Shown piece after piece: positions 26,701 to 34,530 of a stretch of DNA of 64,000 nt; within the stretch, counting starts at the first letter, position 1; every line of letters begins with the position of its first letter. Source of the DNA: Acidobacteriota bacterium (lineage in GTDB: Bacteria; Acidobacteriota; Vicinamibacteria; Vicinamibacterales; UBA2999); contig CANKJK010000002.1 in NCBI GenBank assembly GCA_947482665.1, positions 186,001 through 250,000 of the forward strand. The letters run 5' to 3'. The notes under the pieces were generated by a model. That model saw only the letters and a program-made list of their open reading frames with translations, did no database searches and was not told where the DNA came from. Made by a program: the position numbers and the translations under genes.

Positions 26701-26718
26701 GATCAGTCTGTTACGCAC
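23713..26718 (-). CDS. TonB-dependent receptor, Oar-like with carboxypeptidase-regulatory domain
   Basis: A 1001-residue outer-membrane protein. Start GTG 26718 has AGGAGG seven bases upstream. After a signal peptide (about 1-24, ending A-W-A-Q) comes a carboxypeptidase-regulatory-like domain (about 30-105: I-A-G-V-V-K-D-A-T-G-G-V-L-P-G-V, then N-G-N-Y-K-I-L-E-L-R-P-G-T-Y). A plug domain follows (E-T-V-T-V-T-G-A-S-P-V-V-D, I-H-G-G-R-G-N-D-G-M), then a long beta-barrel ending in G-G-T-F-E-F with terminal Phe. These receptors are common in Acidobacteriota and import oligomeric nutrients. It lies 29 bases downstream of the quinoprotein gene, so substrate uptake and periplasmic oxidation are probably co-expressed. 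Confidence 0.92.
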   Translation of the reverse strand: MRNRLIGFGLAAMCAVMAQATAWAQSSSAGAIAGVVKDATGGVLPGVTVEAASPALIEKVRSATSDANGNYKILELRPGTYSVTFTLPGFGTFKREGVELTTGVTANINADMKVGSLEETVTVTGASPVVDIQNVRSQTVLSQATLDAIPSAKTANAFASLTLGATTTNQATQDVGGNKGDGVSSIAIHGGRGNDGMFKIDGLRFGNNSGDAGGVNKIYFPNVAMMQETTIETSGMSAEADTGGVQVNYVPKEGGNSFKYYATGNFANGSMQGKNLSDEAKSRGLTTASSIAKIYDAGGGVGGPIVRDKIWFYGAARTWGTKEYQPGAYFNKSTNPLLYVADTSRPAFTDTYMKDESVRLTWQLSKSHKIAWYESHQADCFCYLSVSSAASPEAVTTLHFDPLWLSQVSWSHPASNKMLLDAGVSYSFNAKKSPLDKLVKPESIAITDSGLGITYGAFSTTGSTAYNVTTRGQEGNQMNGRVAASYVTGSQAFKGGFIFYRGWDHQDRTVNNFLSYTFRNTAPISLTQWAMPVLTDNRMLGLGAYAQDQWTLKRVTLTGGIRLDTFTGSAPPQDLPASRFLPARHFDAVSDAPKWKDISPRFGMAYDVFGNGKTAVKASLGRYVQAMGVGLTEQVNPQLALVLTATRTWNDANGNYVPDCDLTPSTGANGECGALSNSRFGTSVPTRTFATDVINGSQIRPFNWQSQVSVQQELRPGMAVSVGYFRTWFGNISVTDNTLVAPENYNSFCVTAPTNSLLPGGGGNQICGLQDVNPAKFGQVNNVVTQIDSFGKYKQYFNGVDAAVSARFGKGGLFQGGVSFGQNVTDSCVTVDAPGLIPGNTSGPGFGLLDARKEFCHVAQPWWKAGSQIKFSTVYPLPLGFQASATFQNLPGAGVQANNTFTNAQVLPSLGRNLSAGAAGSVTVPILPLYQIFESRVNQLDLRFSKIVKVGKARMKGDFDIYNVANAGTILAVNNTLGAAWRRPTAILGPRVLKVGGTFEF

Positions 26719-26747
26719 ACACCCTCCTGCTGATTCCCGAACTACGT

Positions 26748-28730
26748 TCAATTGGCCACCGCTCCCTTGAGCGTGTAAGCCACAAGCGCCGAGTCCTCGC
26801 CGTTGCCGGTGGCAACCACGAGGTATTGCTTCCCTTTGTGGAGATAGGTCATGGGCGCAGCCGTCGAGAGACTGTCGCCCTCGAGCACGTGCACAATCGC
26901 GCCGCTCTTCTTGTCGAAGATGTAGACGAGCTTCTTCAGGAACCCCGGGTCGTTCCACTTTTCCCACGGCGGGGGCTGTGGCTGCCCCGTGACGAAGGTA
27001 TAGGTGACCCCGACAAAGAGCAGCGACTTCGTCACCAACGGTGCCGCCCCGAGCACGGAATCACCAAGCGGTGGGAGCTTTAGATCCTTGAGCAAGGGAT
27101 GATTCCGTGGCCCATTGCCAAGAGGCGTCATCCACGCGCGGTCGCCCGTATTGAGGTCAATCGCCGTCACGCGGGAGTACGGCGCCTTGATAATCGGCAG
27201 GCCGTCCACATACATCTTCGCGCCCTGATCTGCGGCGGCCGGCACGGCGCCTGGTGCGGAATCCGTGAACCGCGCCTTCAGGATGTCCATCGTGAGGCGC
27301 GTGGGCACATAGAGCATCCCGGTCTCGGGATCAAAGGCTGACCCGCCCCAATTCGCCCCACCAAGCGAGCCGGGCACCTTGAGCGTGCCCTTCACCGACG
27401 GCGGCGTGTAGAGTGGACCGGCCTCGAAGGCCTGCAGTTGCTCGAGGGCTCTCTTCTTCAACTCAGGGGTGAAGTCGATCAGGTTCTCCGGCACCGCACC
27501 GACCGTGTCCGCCGGCATCGGCTTGCTGGGAATCGGCTGCGTCGGCGACGTCCGCTCGCGGTTGGGCGCGGCCGACTGCGGCACGGGCGTCTCTGGAATC
27601 GGCCAGATCGGCTGACCCGTCTTGCGGTCGAGGACGAAGATCGTGCTGTTCTTGCTGATGCCGACGACCGCCTTCACGCGCTTGCGGTTCACGGTCATCT
27701 CGACCAGATTCGGGTGCATCGTGATGTCGTAATCCCAGAGGTCGTGATGAATCCCCTGGAAATGCCACACGCGCTTGCCGGTCTTTGCCTCGATGCAGAT
27801 CAGGCTGTCGGAGAACAGATTGTTGCCGGGCCGCAGGGCGCCGTAGTAGTCGCTGCCTGGCGCCGACGTCGCGATGTAGGCATAGTCCAGCTCGGGGTCG
27901 TACACCATCCCGGCCCATGCGTTGGCATTGCCCGTCCGTTCGGCCGACCCTTCGAGCCACGTGTCGTAGCCCACCTCACCCGGCAGCGGAATGGTGTGGA
28001 AGGTCCAGATCTCCTTGCCCGTCCGGACGTCGAACGCCTTGACGTACCCGGGAGGGGACAAATCTTCCTTGCCTGCCGTCGCATCCTGAATCGCGTTGCC
28101 GACGATCAGCACATCCCCCGCGACGAGGGGCCGGCGCCCGGTGAAGTTGCGGGCGCGGACGGCGTGGTGGAAGCCAAGCGCGAGGTCCACCTTGCCGGCG
28201 GTGCCAAAGGCCGGGTCCGGCTTCCCGGTCTTCGCGTCGATCGAAATCAGATACGCGTCAGGCGTGGCCGTGAGAATCCGCTCGGCCTTCCCGTCAGTCC
28301 AATAGGACAAACCGCGGACGACGAAACCCACGCTGTGCGGCTTGCCAGCCTTGTAGCTCTCGGGGTCGTAGACCCACTTCTGCTCACCAGACCCGGCATC
28401 GAGCGCGGCCACCATCCCGAGCGGCGTGCCGGTATAGAGAACGCCGTTCACCATCAGGGGCGTGTCTTCGTAGCGTGAGGCGCGGTTGAGGACGTTCGAC
28501 TTCTGCACGTCCCGGTCCGCCGACGCCCAGCGCCAGGCCACCTGAAGATCCTTGACGTTGTCCTTGTTGATCTGACCGAGGGGCGAGTACTTCATGCCGC
28601 CGGCATCGCCGGCGTACTCGATCCACTGCGAGGATGGTTGACGCTTCGGCCCCTGTGCCAGCACCAATGAGCCGACGGCGGCGGTCAGACCGGTCGCGAC
28701 CAGCACCGCAGCCCACTTCGTGTTTGCCAA
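26748..28730 (-). CDS. PQQ-dependent dehydrogenase (quinoprotein), exported, without haem domain
   Basis: A 660-residue protein with TTG start preceded by AGGGGGAG. A signal peptide (about 6-25, ending V-L-A-Q) precedes W-I-E-Y-A-G-D-A-G-G-M-K-Y-S-P-L-x-Q-I, the N-terminal signature of PQQ alcohol/glucose dehydrogenases. F-Q-G-I-H-H-D-L-W-D-Y-D at about residue 310 and A-W-A-G-M-V-Y-D-P-E fit the quinoprotein catalytic face. No C-x-x-C-H is present, so electrons must leave through a separate cytochrome, such as those encoded downstream. It probably oxidises an alcohol or sugar in the periplasm. It is the first gene of the 28730-to-15685 cluster. Confidence 0.9.
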   Translation of the reverse strand: MANTKWAAVLVATGLTAAVGSLVLAQGPKRQPSSQWIEYAGDAGGMKYSPLGQINKDNVKDLQVAWRWASADRDVQKSNVLNRASRYEDTPLMVNGVLYTGTPLGMVAALDAGSGEQKWVYDPESYKAGKPHSVGFVVRGLSYWTDGKAERILTATPDAYLISIDAKTGKPDPAFGTAGKVDLALGFHHAVRARNFTGRRPLVAGDVLIVGNAIQDATAGKEDLSPPGYVKAFDVRTGKEIWTFHTIPLPGEVGYDTWLEGSAERTGNANAWAGMVYDPELDYAYIATSAPGSDYYGALRPGNNLFSDSLICIEAKTGKRVWHFQGIHHDLWDYDITMHPNLVEMTVNRKRVKAVVGISKNSTIFVLDRKTGQPIWPIPETPVPQSAAPNRERTSPTQPIPSKPMPADTVGAVPENLIDFTPELKKRALEQLQAFEAGPLYTPPSVKGTLKVPGSLGGANWGGSAFDPETGMLYVPTRLTMDILKARFTDSAPGAVPAAADQGAKMYVDGLPIIKAPYSRVTAIDLNTGDRAWMTPLGNGPRNHPLLKDLKLPPLGDSVLGAAPLVTKSLLFVGVTYTFVTGQPQPPPWEKWNDPGFLKKLVYIFDKKSGAIVHVLEGDSLSTAAPMTYLHKGKQYLVVATGNGEDSALVAYTLKGAVAN

Positions 28731-28786
28731 GACTCCCCCTTACGGAATCCGCCGCCAGGAGGGCAGGCGGGCCAAGCAGGGCTGTG

Positions 28787-28816
28787 ATTCTATGGTGTCG
28801 CTCCGAGGACCCTCAA
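28787..28816 (-). promoter_or_regulatory. Promoter of the quinoprotein/TonB receptor operon
   Basis: On the minus strand, TTGAGG (plus 28811-28816) is followed after 18 bases by TAGAAT (plus 28787-28792), about 57 bases before the TTG start. It lies back to back with the kinase promoter. Confidence 0.5.
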
Positions 28817-28841
28817 TCACCTGAACAGGGTACCTATGCCA

Positions 28842-28870
28842 TTGCGCCCTCTCAGATGAGCCGGTACGAT
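28842..28870 (+). promoter_or_regulatory. Promoter of the propeller histidine kinase
   Basis: TTGCGC (28842-28847), a 17-base spacer and TACGAT (28865-28870). The ATG at 28891 is 20 bases further on. The divergent layout would let one bound regulator affect both units. Confidence 0.45.
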
Positions 28871-28890
28871 GACAGCCCTCGCCTGTCACC

Positions 28891-31785
28891 ATGAAGAGTT
28901 CAGCCTGCGGCCTCATGGCCGCCCTCCTGCTCGCGCTGTCCGGCCTCACGGTGCACGCCGCCCCGCCCGCGGGGGAGTACGCGCACGCGGCCTGGACCGA
29001 CTTCGGAGACCCCCTCCAGCCGGCCGGGGTCTACGCGATTGCCCAGGACCACCAGGGGTATCTGTGGCTTGGGCTCCTGAATGGCCTGGTCAGGTTTGAT
29101 GGCACCCAGTTCGTTCGCTGGGAGGCCCTTGGCCGGCCCACACTCCCCGAGCGTTCCGTCACCGCACTCACGGCGGACCGGGGCGGAGCCCTCTGGATTG
29201 GCTACGGGAATCTCGGCGGCATCAGCCGTTTCCAAGATGGCGCGATCCAGCACTTCACGGCACAGGACGGCGTACCCGCCGGCGCGATCCGCACGCTCGT
29301 CGTCAGCCCCGATGGAGAAGTCTGGGCAGCCGGCTATGGCGGCATCGCCCGGTTCTCCGGAGGTCGCTGGGAAGCCGTCCGCAACGACCACGACGAGCCG
29401 ATCGGCCCGGTGCAGTTCGTCCACCAGGACGACGAGGGCACGGTATGGATTGCCACGCCCGAGCAGCGCTACCGGCGACGCCCGGGTGGCCACAGCATCG
29501 AGACCCTGCCGGCGGACACCCCGTCCGCGGCCTTCTTCGGCCCCCGGATCGCCGCGGTGCTCTCACGGGCCGGCCAGGCGCTGACGCTCGCCTCCTCCAA
29601 TCCGACCATGCCGCCCCATGCGCTGATGGATGGACATGGCCGACTCTGGGCCGCCACCGAAAGTGCGCTGAGGATCGTCGACCCCGGCCAGCCTCAGCAC
29701 GACGCCGTCACCACGCTGACCACGCGCGATGGCCTGTCCAGCAGCCGTGTGAACACGCTGTTCCGCGATGCGGCAGGCCAGATCTGGATCGGCACACCCG
29801 CCGGCCTTGATCTCTTCCGTCTGCGGGGACGAGACCAGCTGCAACTGGTGCCAGGTATCCGGGAGCCCAGCCTGGCGGTATTGGCCGACCACGGGGACCT
29901 GTGGGTGGGTACGACGGCGGGCCTGGTCCGCGTGACGAGCGGCCACGCGAGTCGTGTGACGACGAACGAGGCGATGCCGGGAGACCGTGTGAGCGCGCTC
30001 CACCGCGATGCCGCCGGCCGACTCTGGATTGCCACTGACCAGGGCATACGATGGCTGCGCGGACGCGCGCTCGTGCCTGTGCCGGGCCAGGCGGGTCACC
30101 TGACGAATGTGTCCTCGATAGCCACCGATCCCGATGGCGGCGTCTGGTTGTGCCAATTTGGGGCTCTGCACCGCTTCCTGGGAGACGCCGCCGTTGATCT
30201 GGAGGCGATCCCGGCCCTGGCCGGCCAACGCGCGGGCGTCGTGTTCGCTGACCGCCAGGGGACGGTCTGGATCGGACTCTGGAACGGCTCGGTGGTGCGC
30301 TATCGCCACGGCCAGTTCAGGACCTTCACGACGGCGGACGGGTTGCCGGCCGGCCGGATCATCTCGCTCTCGGAAGATGCGAGCGGAGCCCTCTGGATCG
30401 GCTCCCTTGGCGGGCTCAGCCGAATGACAGGTGATCGCATCGACACGCCGGGACGCGCCAGCGGCCTCTCCGGCTTGATGGTCGTCTCGATTCAGCGCGA
30501 CGGCGCGAACGGCCTCTGGCTCGGTACGCTCTCGGGCCTGATCCGCCTCACGCTCGACGAGTTTGAGGCCGCCGTGCGATCGCCGCAGTACCGCCCGCGC
30601 CTCCGGATCTTCGATCCGCCACCTGATGTCTCGTTTGCGGCCATCGGCCAACCTATGGCCGCGGCCACACCTGACGGCACGCTGTGGCTGGCGTCCACGC
30701 AGGGCGTGGTGTCTCTGGACACGCGCCAGGTCACTGAGGTCGAGGCACCACGCGTCTTCACCAATGGCATCGCGGTGGATGACCATGCCAGGAACACGGA
30801 CTCGGCCGTACGGGTTCCGGCAGGTTCCTCCCGTGTCAGAGTCGACTTCTCCGCGGTGGCCTTCGGCATCCATCCCCGGGTGGCCTTCCGCTACCGGTTG
30901 GACGGCTTTGACTCGCAGTGGGTCGACGCCGGCACCACGAGACAAGCGGTCTACACCAGCCTGCCGCCAGGGGAATATCGCTTCCGCGTTGCGGCCAGCC
31001 ATGACGGGAGCGCGTGGAGCGAAGCCCTCCTGCCGGTGCCCATCCAGATCATGCCCGCGTTCTACCGGACAGCGTGGTTCTACCGAAGCTGCTTCGGTGC
31101 CCTCGCCCTGCTGATCTACGCCGCATGGCGGGCACGCCTCCGCCGCCTGCAGGGTGAGTACTCGGCCGTGCTGGCGGAACGCGCCAGGCTCGGCCGAGAA
31201 ATCCACGACACGCTGCTGCAAGGCATGGTCGGCGTCGCGCTGCAGATTCACAGCATCCTTGAACGCGCGAACCTCCCGGGTGAACTGGAGTCCCGCCTGG
31301 CCAGGGCCCGCGACACGCTCGAGCACTACATTCGCGAAACCCGCAACTCGATCTGGGATCTGCGGTCGCCGACGCTGGAACGGCTCTCGCTCGTCGATGC
31401 CGTGCGCATGGCCGGCGACACGCTGACGGCAGGCAGCGACACGACGTTCGAGCTGCGCGTGTCCGGCACGCCGGCCCGAGGCGCGCCACAAGTCGAAGCG
31501 CACCTGCTGCGCATCGCGCACGAGGCCATTTCAAACGCCGTTCGCCACGGCCACGCCACGCGTGTCAGCGCGGAAGTGGCCTATCACGACGATGGCGTCC
31601 GTGTGGCCGTGTCCGACAATGGCCAGGGCTTCGACGCCACGTCGCTGGCCGCCCGATCCGCTCACCAGTGGGGTCTGGCGACCATGCGCGAACGCGCCCA
31701 GCAGATCGGCGCGGAGTTCCGGTGCGAGAGCGGCCCTACCGGCACGATCGTGCAAGCCGAAGCCCCCCTGCCTCTGGCCAGTTGA
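28891..31785 (+). CDS. Two-component sensor histidine kinase with periplasmic propeller (HisKA_3 type)
   Basis: A 964-residue sensor. The signal segment (about 7-25) is followed by many two-component-regulator propeller repeats of the form G-x-L-W-I-G-T (examples: G-A-L-W-I-G-Y-G, G-Q-I-W-I-G-T, G-T-V-W-I-G-L). A Y_Y_Y domain follows (about 650-720: F-R-Y-R-L-D-G-F-D-S-Q-W and L-P-P-G-E-Y-R-F-R-V), then one transmembrane helix near 730-750. The phosphoacceptor helix is G-R-E-I-H-D-T-L-L-Q-G with H772. The ATPase domain has H-E-A-I-S-N-A-V-R-H-G near 875-885 and D-N-G-Q-G-F. It should sense a sugar-like or other ligand outside the membrane and phosphorylate the regulator encoded next. Divergence from the quinoprotein cluster makes that its likely target. 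Confidence 0.9.
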   Translation: MKSSACGLMAALLLALSGLTVHAAPPAGEYAHAAWTDFGDPLQPAGVYAIAQDHQGYLWLGLLNGLVRFDGTQFVRWEALGRPTLPERSVTALTADRGGALWIGYGNLGGISRFQDGAIQHFTAQDGVPAGAIRTLVVSPDGEVWAAGYGGIARFSGGRWEAVRNDHDEPIGPVQFVHQDDEGTVWIATPEQRYRRRPGGHSIETLPADTPSAAFFGPRIAAVLSRAGQALTLASSNPTMPPHALMDGHGRLWAATESALRIVDPGQPQHDAVTTLTTRDGLSSSRVNTLFRDAAGQIWIGTPAGLDLFRLRGRDQLQLVPGIREPSLAVLADHGDLWVGTTAGLVRVTSGHASRVTTNEAMPGDRVSALHRDAAGRLWIATDQGIRWLRGRALVPVPGQAGHLTNVSSIATDPDGGVWLCQFGALHRFLGDAAVDLEAIPALAGQRAGVVFADRQGTVWIGLWNGSVVRYRHGQFRTFTTADGLPAGRIISLSEDASGALWIGSLGGLSRMTGDRIDTPGRASGLSGLMVVSIQRDGANGLWLGTLSGLIRLTLDEFEAAVRSPQYRPRLRIFDPPPDVSFAAIGQPMAAATPDGTLWLASTQGVVSLDTRQVTEVEAPRVFTNGIAVDDHARNTDSAVRVPAGSSRVRVDFSAVAFGIHPRVAFRYRLDGFDSQWVDAGTTRQAVYTSLPPGEYRFRVAASHDGSAWSEALLPVPIQIMPAFYRTAWFYRSCFGALALLIYAAWRARLRRLQGEYSAVLAERARLGREIHDTLLQGMVGVALQIHSILERANLPGELESRLARARDTLEHYIRETRNSIWDLRSPTLERLSLVDAVRMAGDTLTAGSDTTFELRVSGTPARGAPQVEAHLLRIAHEAISNAVRHGHATRVSAEVAYHDDGVRVAVSDNGQGFDATSLAARSAHQWGLATMRERAQQIGAEFRCESGPTGTIVQAEAPLPLAS

Positions 31786-31786
31786 G

Positions 31787-32419
31787 ATGACCGCCCCCTC
31801 CCGAATCCGCGTCCTCTGCATCGAGGACCACGCCGTGGTCCGCGAAGGGCTTGAGCTCATCATCAACAATCACGACGACCTGCTGGTGGTCGGATCGTGC
31901 GCGACGGCCGAGGAAGGCATCGCGCTCTATGGGCGCCTGCAGCCGGACGTCGTGCTGATGGACGTGGAGCTTCCAGGCATGAACGGCATCGAGGCGACGC
32001 GCGTGATCCTGCGCAACGCGCCACAGGCACGCATCATCGTCCTGACCATGCACTCGGCCTCGGACAACATCGCGCAGGCGCTCGACGCGGGAGCGGCGAC
32101 CTACCTGCTCAAGGACACGATCTCGCGTTCACTGATCGAGGTCATCCGGGATGTGCATGCCGGCATCAACCGCCTGCCGGAAGACGTCGCCAGGCGCCTG
32201 CGCGAACGGCGCGCGCAGCCCGACCTCACGGCCCGTGAAATGGAGGTCCTGACCCTGGTCGCGCAGGGCTGCTCGAACAAGGAGGTTGCGCTCAAGCTGG
32301 GCATCAGCACCGAGACGGTGCATGCCCACGTGCGGAATGTGTTCGTGAAACTCGACGTCACGGACCGCACAGCCGCCGTGATGGCGGCCGTACGGCGTGG
32401 CTTGATCCCGACGCGCTGA
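31787..32419 (+). CDS. NarL/FixJ-type response regulator
   Basis: A 210-residue regulator whose ATG directly follows the kinase TGA, with one base between them. The receiver domain has acidic residues E-D-H (13-15), the phosphoacceptor D59 in L-M-D-V-E-L-P-G-M-N-G, the T-M-H-S switch strand and the conserved Lys in Y-L-L-K-D. The C-terminal LuxR-type helix-turn-helix (about 145-205) reads L-T-A-R-E-M-E-V-L, then Q-G-C-S-N-K-E-V-A, then T-V-H-A-H-V. It is the obvious partner of the propeller kinase. The frame is open further upstream but only inside the kinase gene. Confidence 0.95.
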   Translation: MTAPSRIRVLCIEDHAVVREGLELIINNHDDLLVVGSCATAEEGIALYGRLQPDVVLMDVELPGMNGIEATRVILRNAPQARIIVLTMHSASDNIAQALDAGAATYLLKDTISRSLIEVIRDVHAGINRLPEDVARRLRERRAQPDLTAREMEVLTLVAQGCSNKEVALKLGISTETVHAHVRNVFVKLDVTDRTAAVMAAVRRGLIPTR

Positions 32420-32425
32420 CCGCGC

Positions 32426-33088
32426 TCAGCGCGGAATCCCGCCGAAACCCTTCTCGAGGGGCATCCCGACGCTGTTCGTGTACATCGCGTTGAGGTGGTA
32501 GTTCCCGACCGTGAAGATCAGGTCGATCATCTGCTTCGTGTTGAAGATTTTTGACAGGCCGTTCCAGGTCGCGTCGCTGACGAAGTAGTCCTCGTGCAGC
32601 TCCTGCACGGCCTGCAGCAGCAGCCGGTCCTTCTCGCTCCAGCCTTTGGCCGCCGCGCCCTTCGGAATGCGGGCGATGTCCTCATCCGTCCGGCCGTTCC
32701 GCTTGGCGATGGGCACGTGCTGCCCCCAGACCCAGTCGTCATTGCAGAGATAGTTGACGCGGAGGATGACGAGTTCCTTGTCGTAGAGCGTGATGGCGGA
32801 CCCGACGCGGGCATCGGCGTTCCACACGAACGTCAGCCAGCTCCACCAGCGCTTTCCGAACTCCGGCTCATAGAGCGCTGACCGCAGATTGAGATTCGGC
32901 CGGGCATTCTCCCCCACGGCCGCCTTCTGCTCGGGCGTGAAGTCGGCGATCTCGATTGGCTTGATGCGCGGCACCGTGAGACGCACGTAGGCCTTCTTCG
33001 CCGCCGACACGCCGGGAGCGAACGCGCTCGCCAGCACGACTCCGAGCACCACACCTGTCACCAGCGTCGCGATACCAGACAGCTTCAT
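32426..33088 (-). CDS. Exported carboxymuconolactone decarboxylase (AhpD-like) family protein
   Basis: A 220-residue protein with a signal peptide (about 5-28, ending V-S-A-A). The core D-K-E-L-V-I-L-R-V-N-Y-L-C-N-D-D-W-V-W-G followed by Q-H matches the E-x-x-x-L-R-x...H pattern of the CMD/AhpD fold. The usual C-x-x-C of peroxidatic AhpD is replaced (only one Cys near the site), so it is more like the decarboxylase-type members or a non-redox relative. Export is unusual for the fold but frequent in this genome's gene set. A GAGGAGG ribosome site precedes the ATG. It converges on the response regulator with a 6-base gap. Confidence 0.75.
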   Translation of the reverse strand: MKLSGIATLVTGVVLGVVLASAFAPGVSAAKKAYVRLTVPRIKPIEIADFTPEQKAAVGENARPNLNLRSALYEPEFGKRWWSWLTFVWNADARVGSAITLYDKELVILRVNYLCNDDWVWGQHVPIAKRNGRTDEDIARIPKGAAAKGWSEKDRLLLQAVQELHEDYFVSDATWNGLSKIFNTKQMIDLIFTVGNYHLNAMYTNSVGMPLEKGFGGIPR

Positions 33089-33120
33089 CGACGGACCTCC
33101 TCAGTCAGCGTAGGCATTCT

Positions 33121-33134
33121 CGGCGGAACCGCCG
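33121..33134. repeat. Short inverted repeat upstream of the CMD-like gene
   Basis: CGGCG-GAAC-CGCCG type inverted repeat (CGGCGG at 33121-33126, CCGCCG at 33129-33134). It lies between a weak TTGTTC/GAGAAT pair on the minus strand, so it could be an operator. Low confidence. Confidence 0.25.
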
Positions 33135-33157
33135 AAAGAACAATCACAAAATGACAA

Positions 33158-33197
33158 CTGGCCGGCGCGTACCCCGTCATGGGGAGCCACCGGCCAG
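33158..33197 (-). terminator. Terminator of the E1-E2 operon
   Basis: CTGGCCGG (33158-33165) pairs with CCGGCCAG (33190-33197), and an inner CCCC/GGGG stacks within the loop. Reading on the minus strand, the stem is followed by a T-rich tract (TTGTCATTTTGTG), as expected for an intrinsic terminator after the E2 gene. Confidence 0.65.
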
Positions 33198-33213
33198 ACT
33201 GAGCGGACGCGAA

Positions 33214-34515
33214 CTAGAGGCCGAGCGCGATCGCGATCGGGTCTTCGATGAGCTTTCGCAGTTGCGACATGAACTCCGCGCCCGTCACGCCGTCGATGGC
33301 GCGGTGATCCGCCGCCAGCGTGAGGCTCATCACATGGCCCGGCACGATGGCCCCGTTCTCCACCACGGGCACCGACTCCGTCGCGCCGACGCCGAGGATG
33401 CAGCACTGCGGGGGATTCAGGATGGGCGTGATGCTGGTCACGCCGTACATCCCGAGATTGGAAATCGTGAACGTGCCGTTGGTGTACTCCTCGGGCTTGA
33501 GCTTGCCGTTCCGTGCTTTCTCGGACAGGTCCTTCAGGTCCCTCGAGATCGCGGCGACCGGCTTCTGCTCACACCCTCGCACCACGGGCGTGATGAGCCC
33601 CTGTGGCGTCGCGACGGCCACGGCGATATCCACCGACTGATACACGCGGACGCCATCACCCAGCCAGGCTGAATTGACAGCGGGCACGCGGCGCACGGCC
33701 AGTGCCACCGCCGTGACCAGCAGATCCGTGACGGTGATCTTCACCGCGCCGCTGGCGTTGATCTGCTGGCGCAGGGCCAGGAGCTTATCGACGCGGCAAT
33801 TGTTCTGCAGGTAGAAGTGCGGCACGGTCTGCTTCGACTGCTGCAGGCGCTGCGCCGTCACCCGCCGCACGACGTTGGCGGGCTTGTCTTCGAAGATCCC
33901 GATGGCCGGCACGGGAATCGGCTGCGCCGTCGCCACGGTCGTCACGACCTGCTGTGCACGCGAGCCAATCCCGCGGCTGAGCAGGACGGCCTCGACGTCC
34001 GCCTTGCTGATCCGGCGCCCCTGCGCCGGAATCGAGGCCAGATCGATACCCGCCACCTGGGCCATCTTGGCGGCGAGGGCCGTCGCCGGCACCTTGGCGC
34101 CAGACGTCGCGGCCGCAACCGGCGGCGGTGCAGCCACGGGGGCCGGTACCGGGACGGGCGCGGGGACTGGGGCCGGAGCGGGTGCGGGAGGAGCCGCGGG
34201 AGCGGGCGCCAGCACAGCCTTTGGGGCCTCAGCCTTCGGCGTGGGGGCTGATGCGGCGGGCGCCGGAGCGTCGCCCGCGGCACCGATCGTTGCAATCACG
34301 GTGCCCGCGGCGACCTTGTCGCTGCCGGCCGGCACGTGAATCTTCACGAGCACGCCGCTCTCGGGCGCCTCCAGCTCGACGCTCGTCTTGTCGGTCTCGA
34401 CCTCAGCGATGGGCTCGCCTTTGGTGACCGTGTCGCCTTCCTTCTTGAGCCAGGTCGATACCTTGACCGTGGCCATCGACTCGGTGAGCTGTGGGAGACG
34501 GAATTCAGTAGCCAT
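33214..34515 (-). CDS. 2-oxoacid dehydrogenase complex E2 (dihydrolipoamide acyltransferase)
   Basis: A 433-residue protein. The N-terminal lipoyl domain has the lipoylated K43 in V-E-T-D-K-T-S-V-E. A long Pro/Ala-rich linker (about 85-140) joins it to a peripheral-subunit-binding domain (P-A-T-A-L-A-A-K-M-A, then R-R-I-S-K-A-D-V-E-A). The C-terminal catalytic domain ends with D-H-R-A-I-D-G, giving the active-site H404 and D408. It accepts the acyl group from E1 and passes it to CoA in the cytoplasm. It has one lipoyl domain only. The gene lies 15 bases after the AceE-type E1 gene; no E3 is encoded nearby. Confidence 0.93.
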   Translation of the reverse strand: MATEFRLPQLTESMATVKVSTWLKKEGDTVTKGEPIAEVETDKTSVELEAPESGVLVKIHVPAGSDKVAAGTVIATIGAAGDAPAPAASAPTPKAEAPKAVLAPAPAAPPAPAPAPVPAPVPVPAPVAAPPPVAAATSGAKVPATALAAKMAQVAGIDLASIPAQGRRISKADVEAVLLSRGIGSRAQQVVTTVATAQPIPVPAIGIFEDKPANVVRRVTAQRLQQSKQTVPHFYLQNNCRVDKLLALRQQINASGAVKITVTDLLVTAVALAVRRVPAVNSAWLGDGVRVYQSVDIAVAVATPQGLITPVVRGCEQKPVAAISRDLKDLSEKARNGKLKPEEYTNGTFTISNLGMYGVTSITPILNPPQCCILGVGATESVPVVENGAIVPGHVMSLTLAADHRAIDGVTGAEFMSQLRKLIEDPIAIALGL

Positions 34516-34530
34516 GTTCTGTTCGAGTCC

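Noticed and set aside
29563-31521. A 652-codon open frame opposite the propeller histidine kinase
   Set aside because: The kinase has complete HisKA and ATPase motifs; the opposite frame has no recognisable signal or domain.
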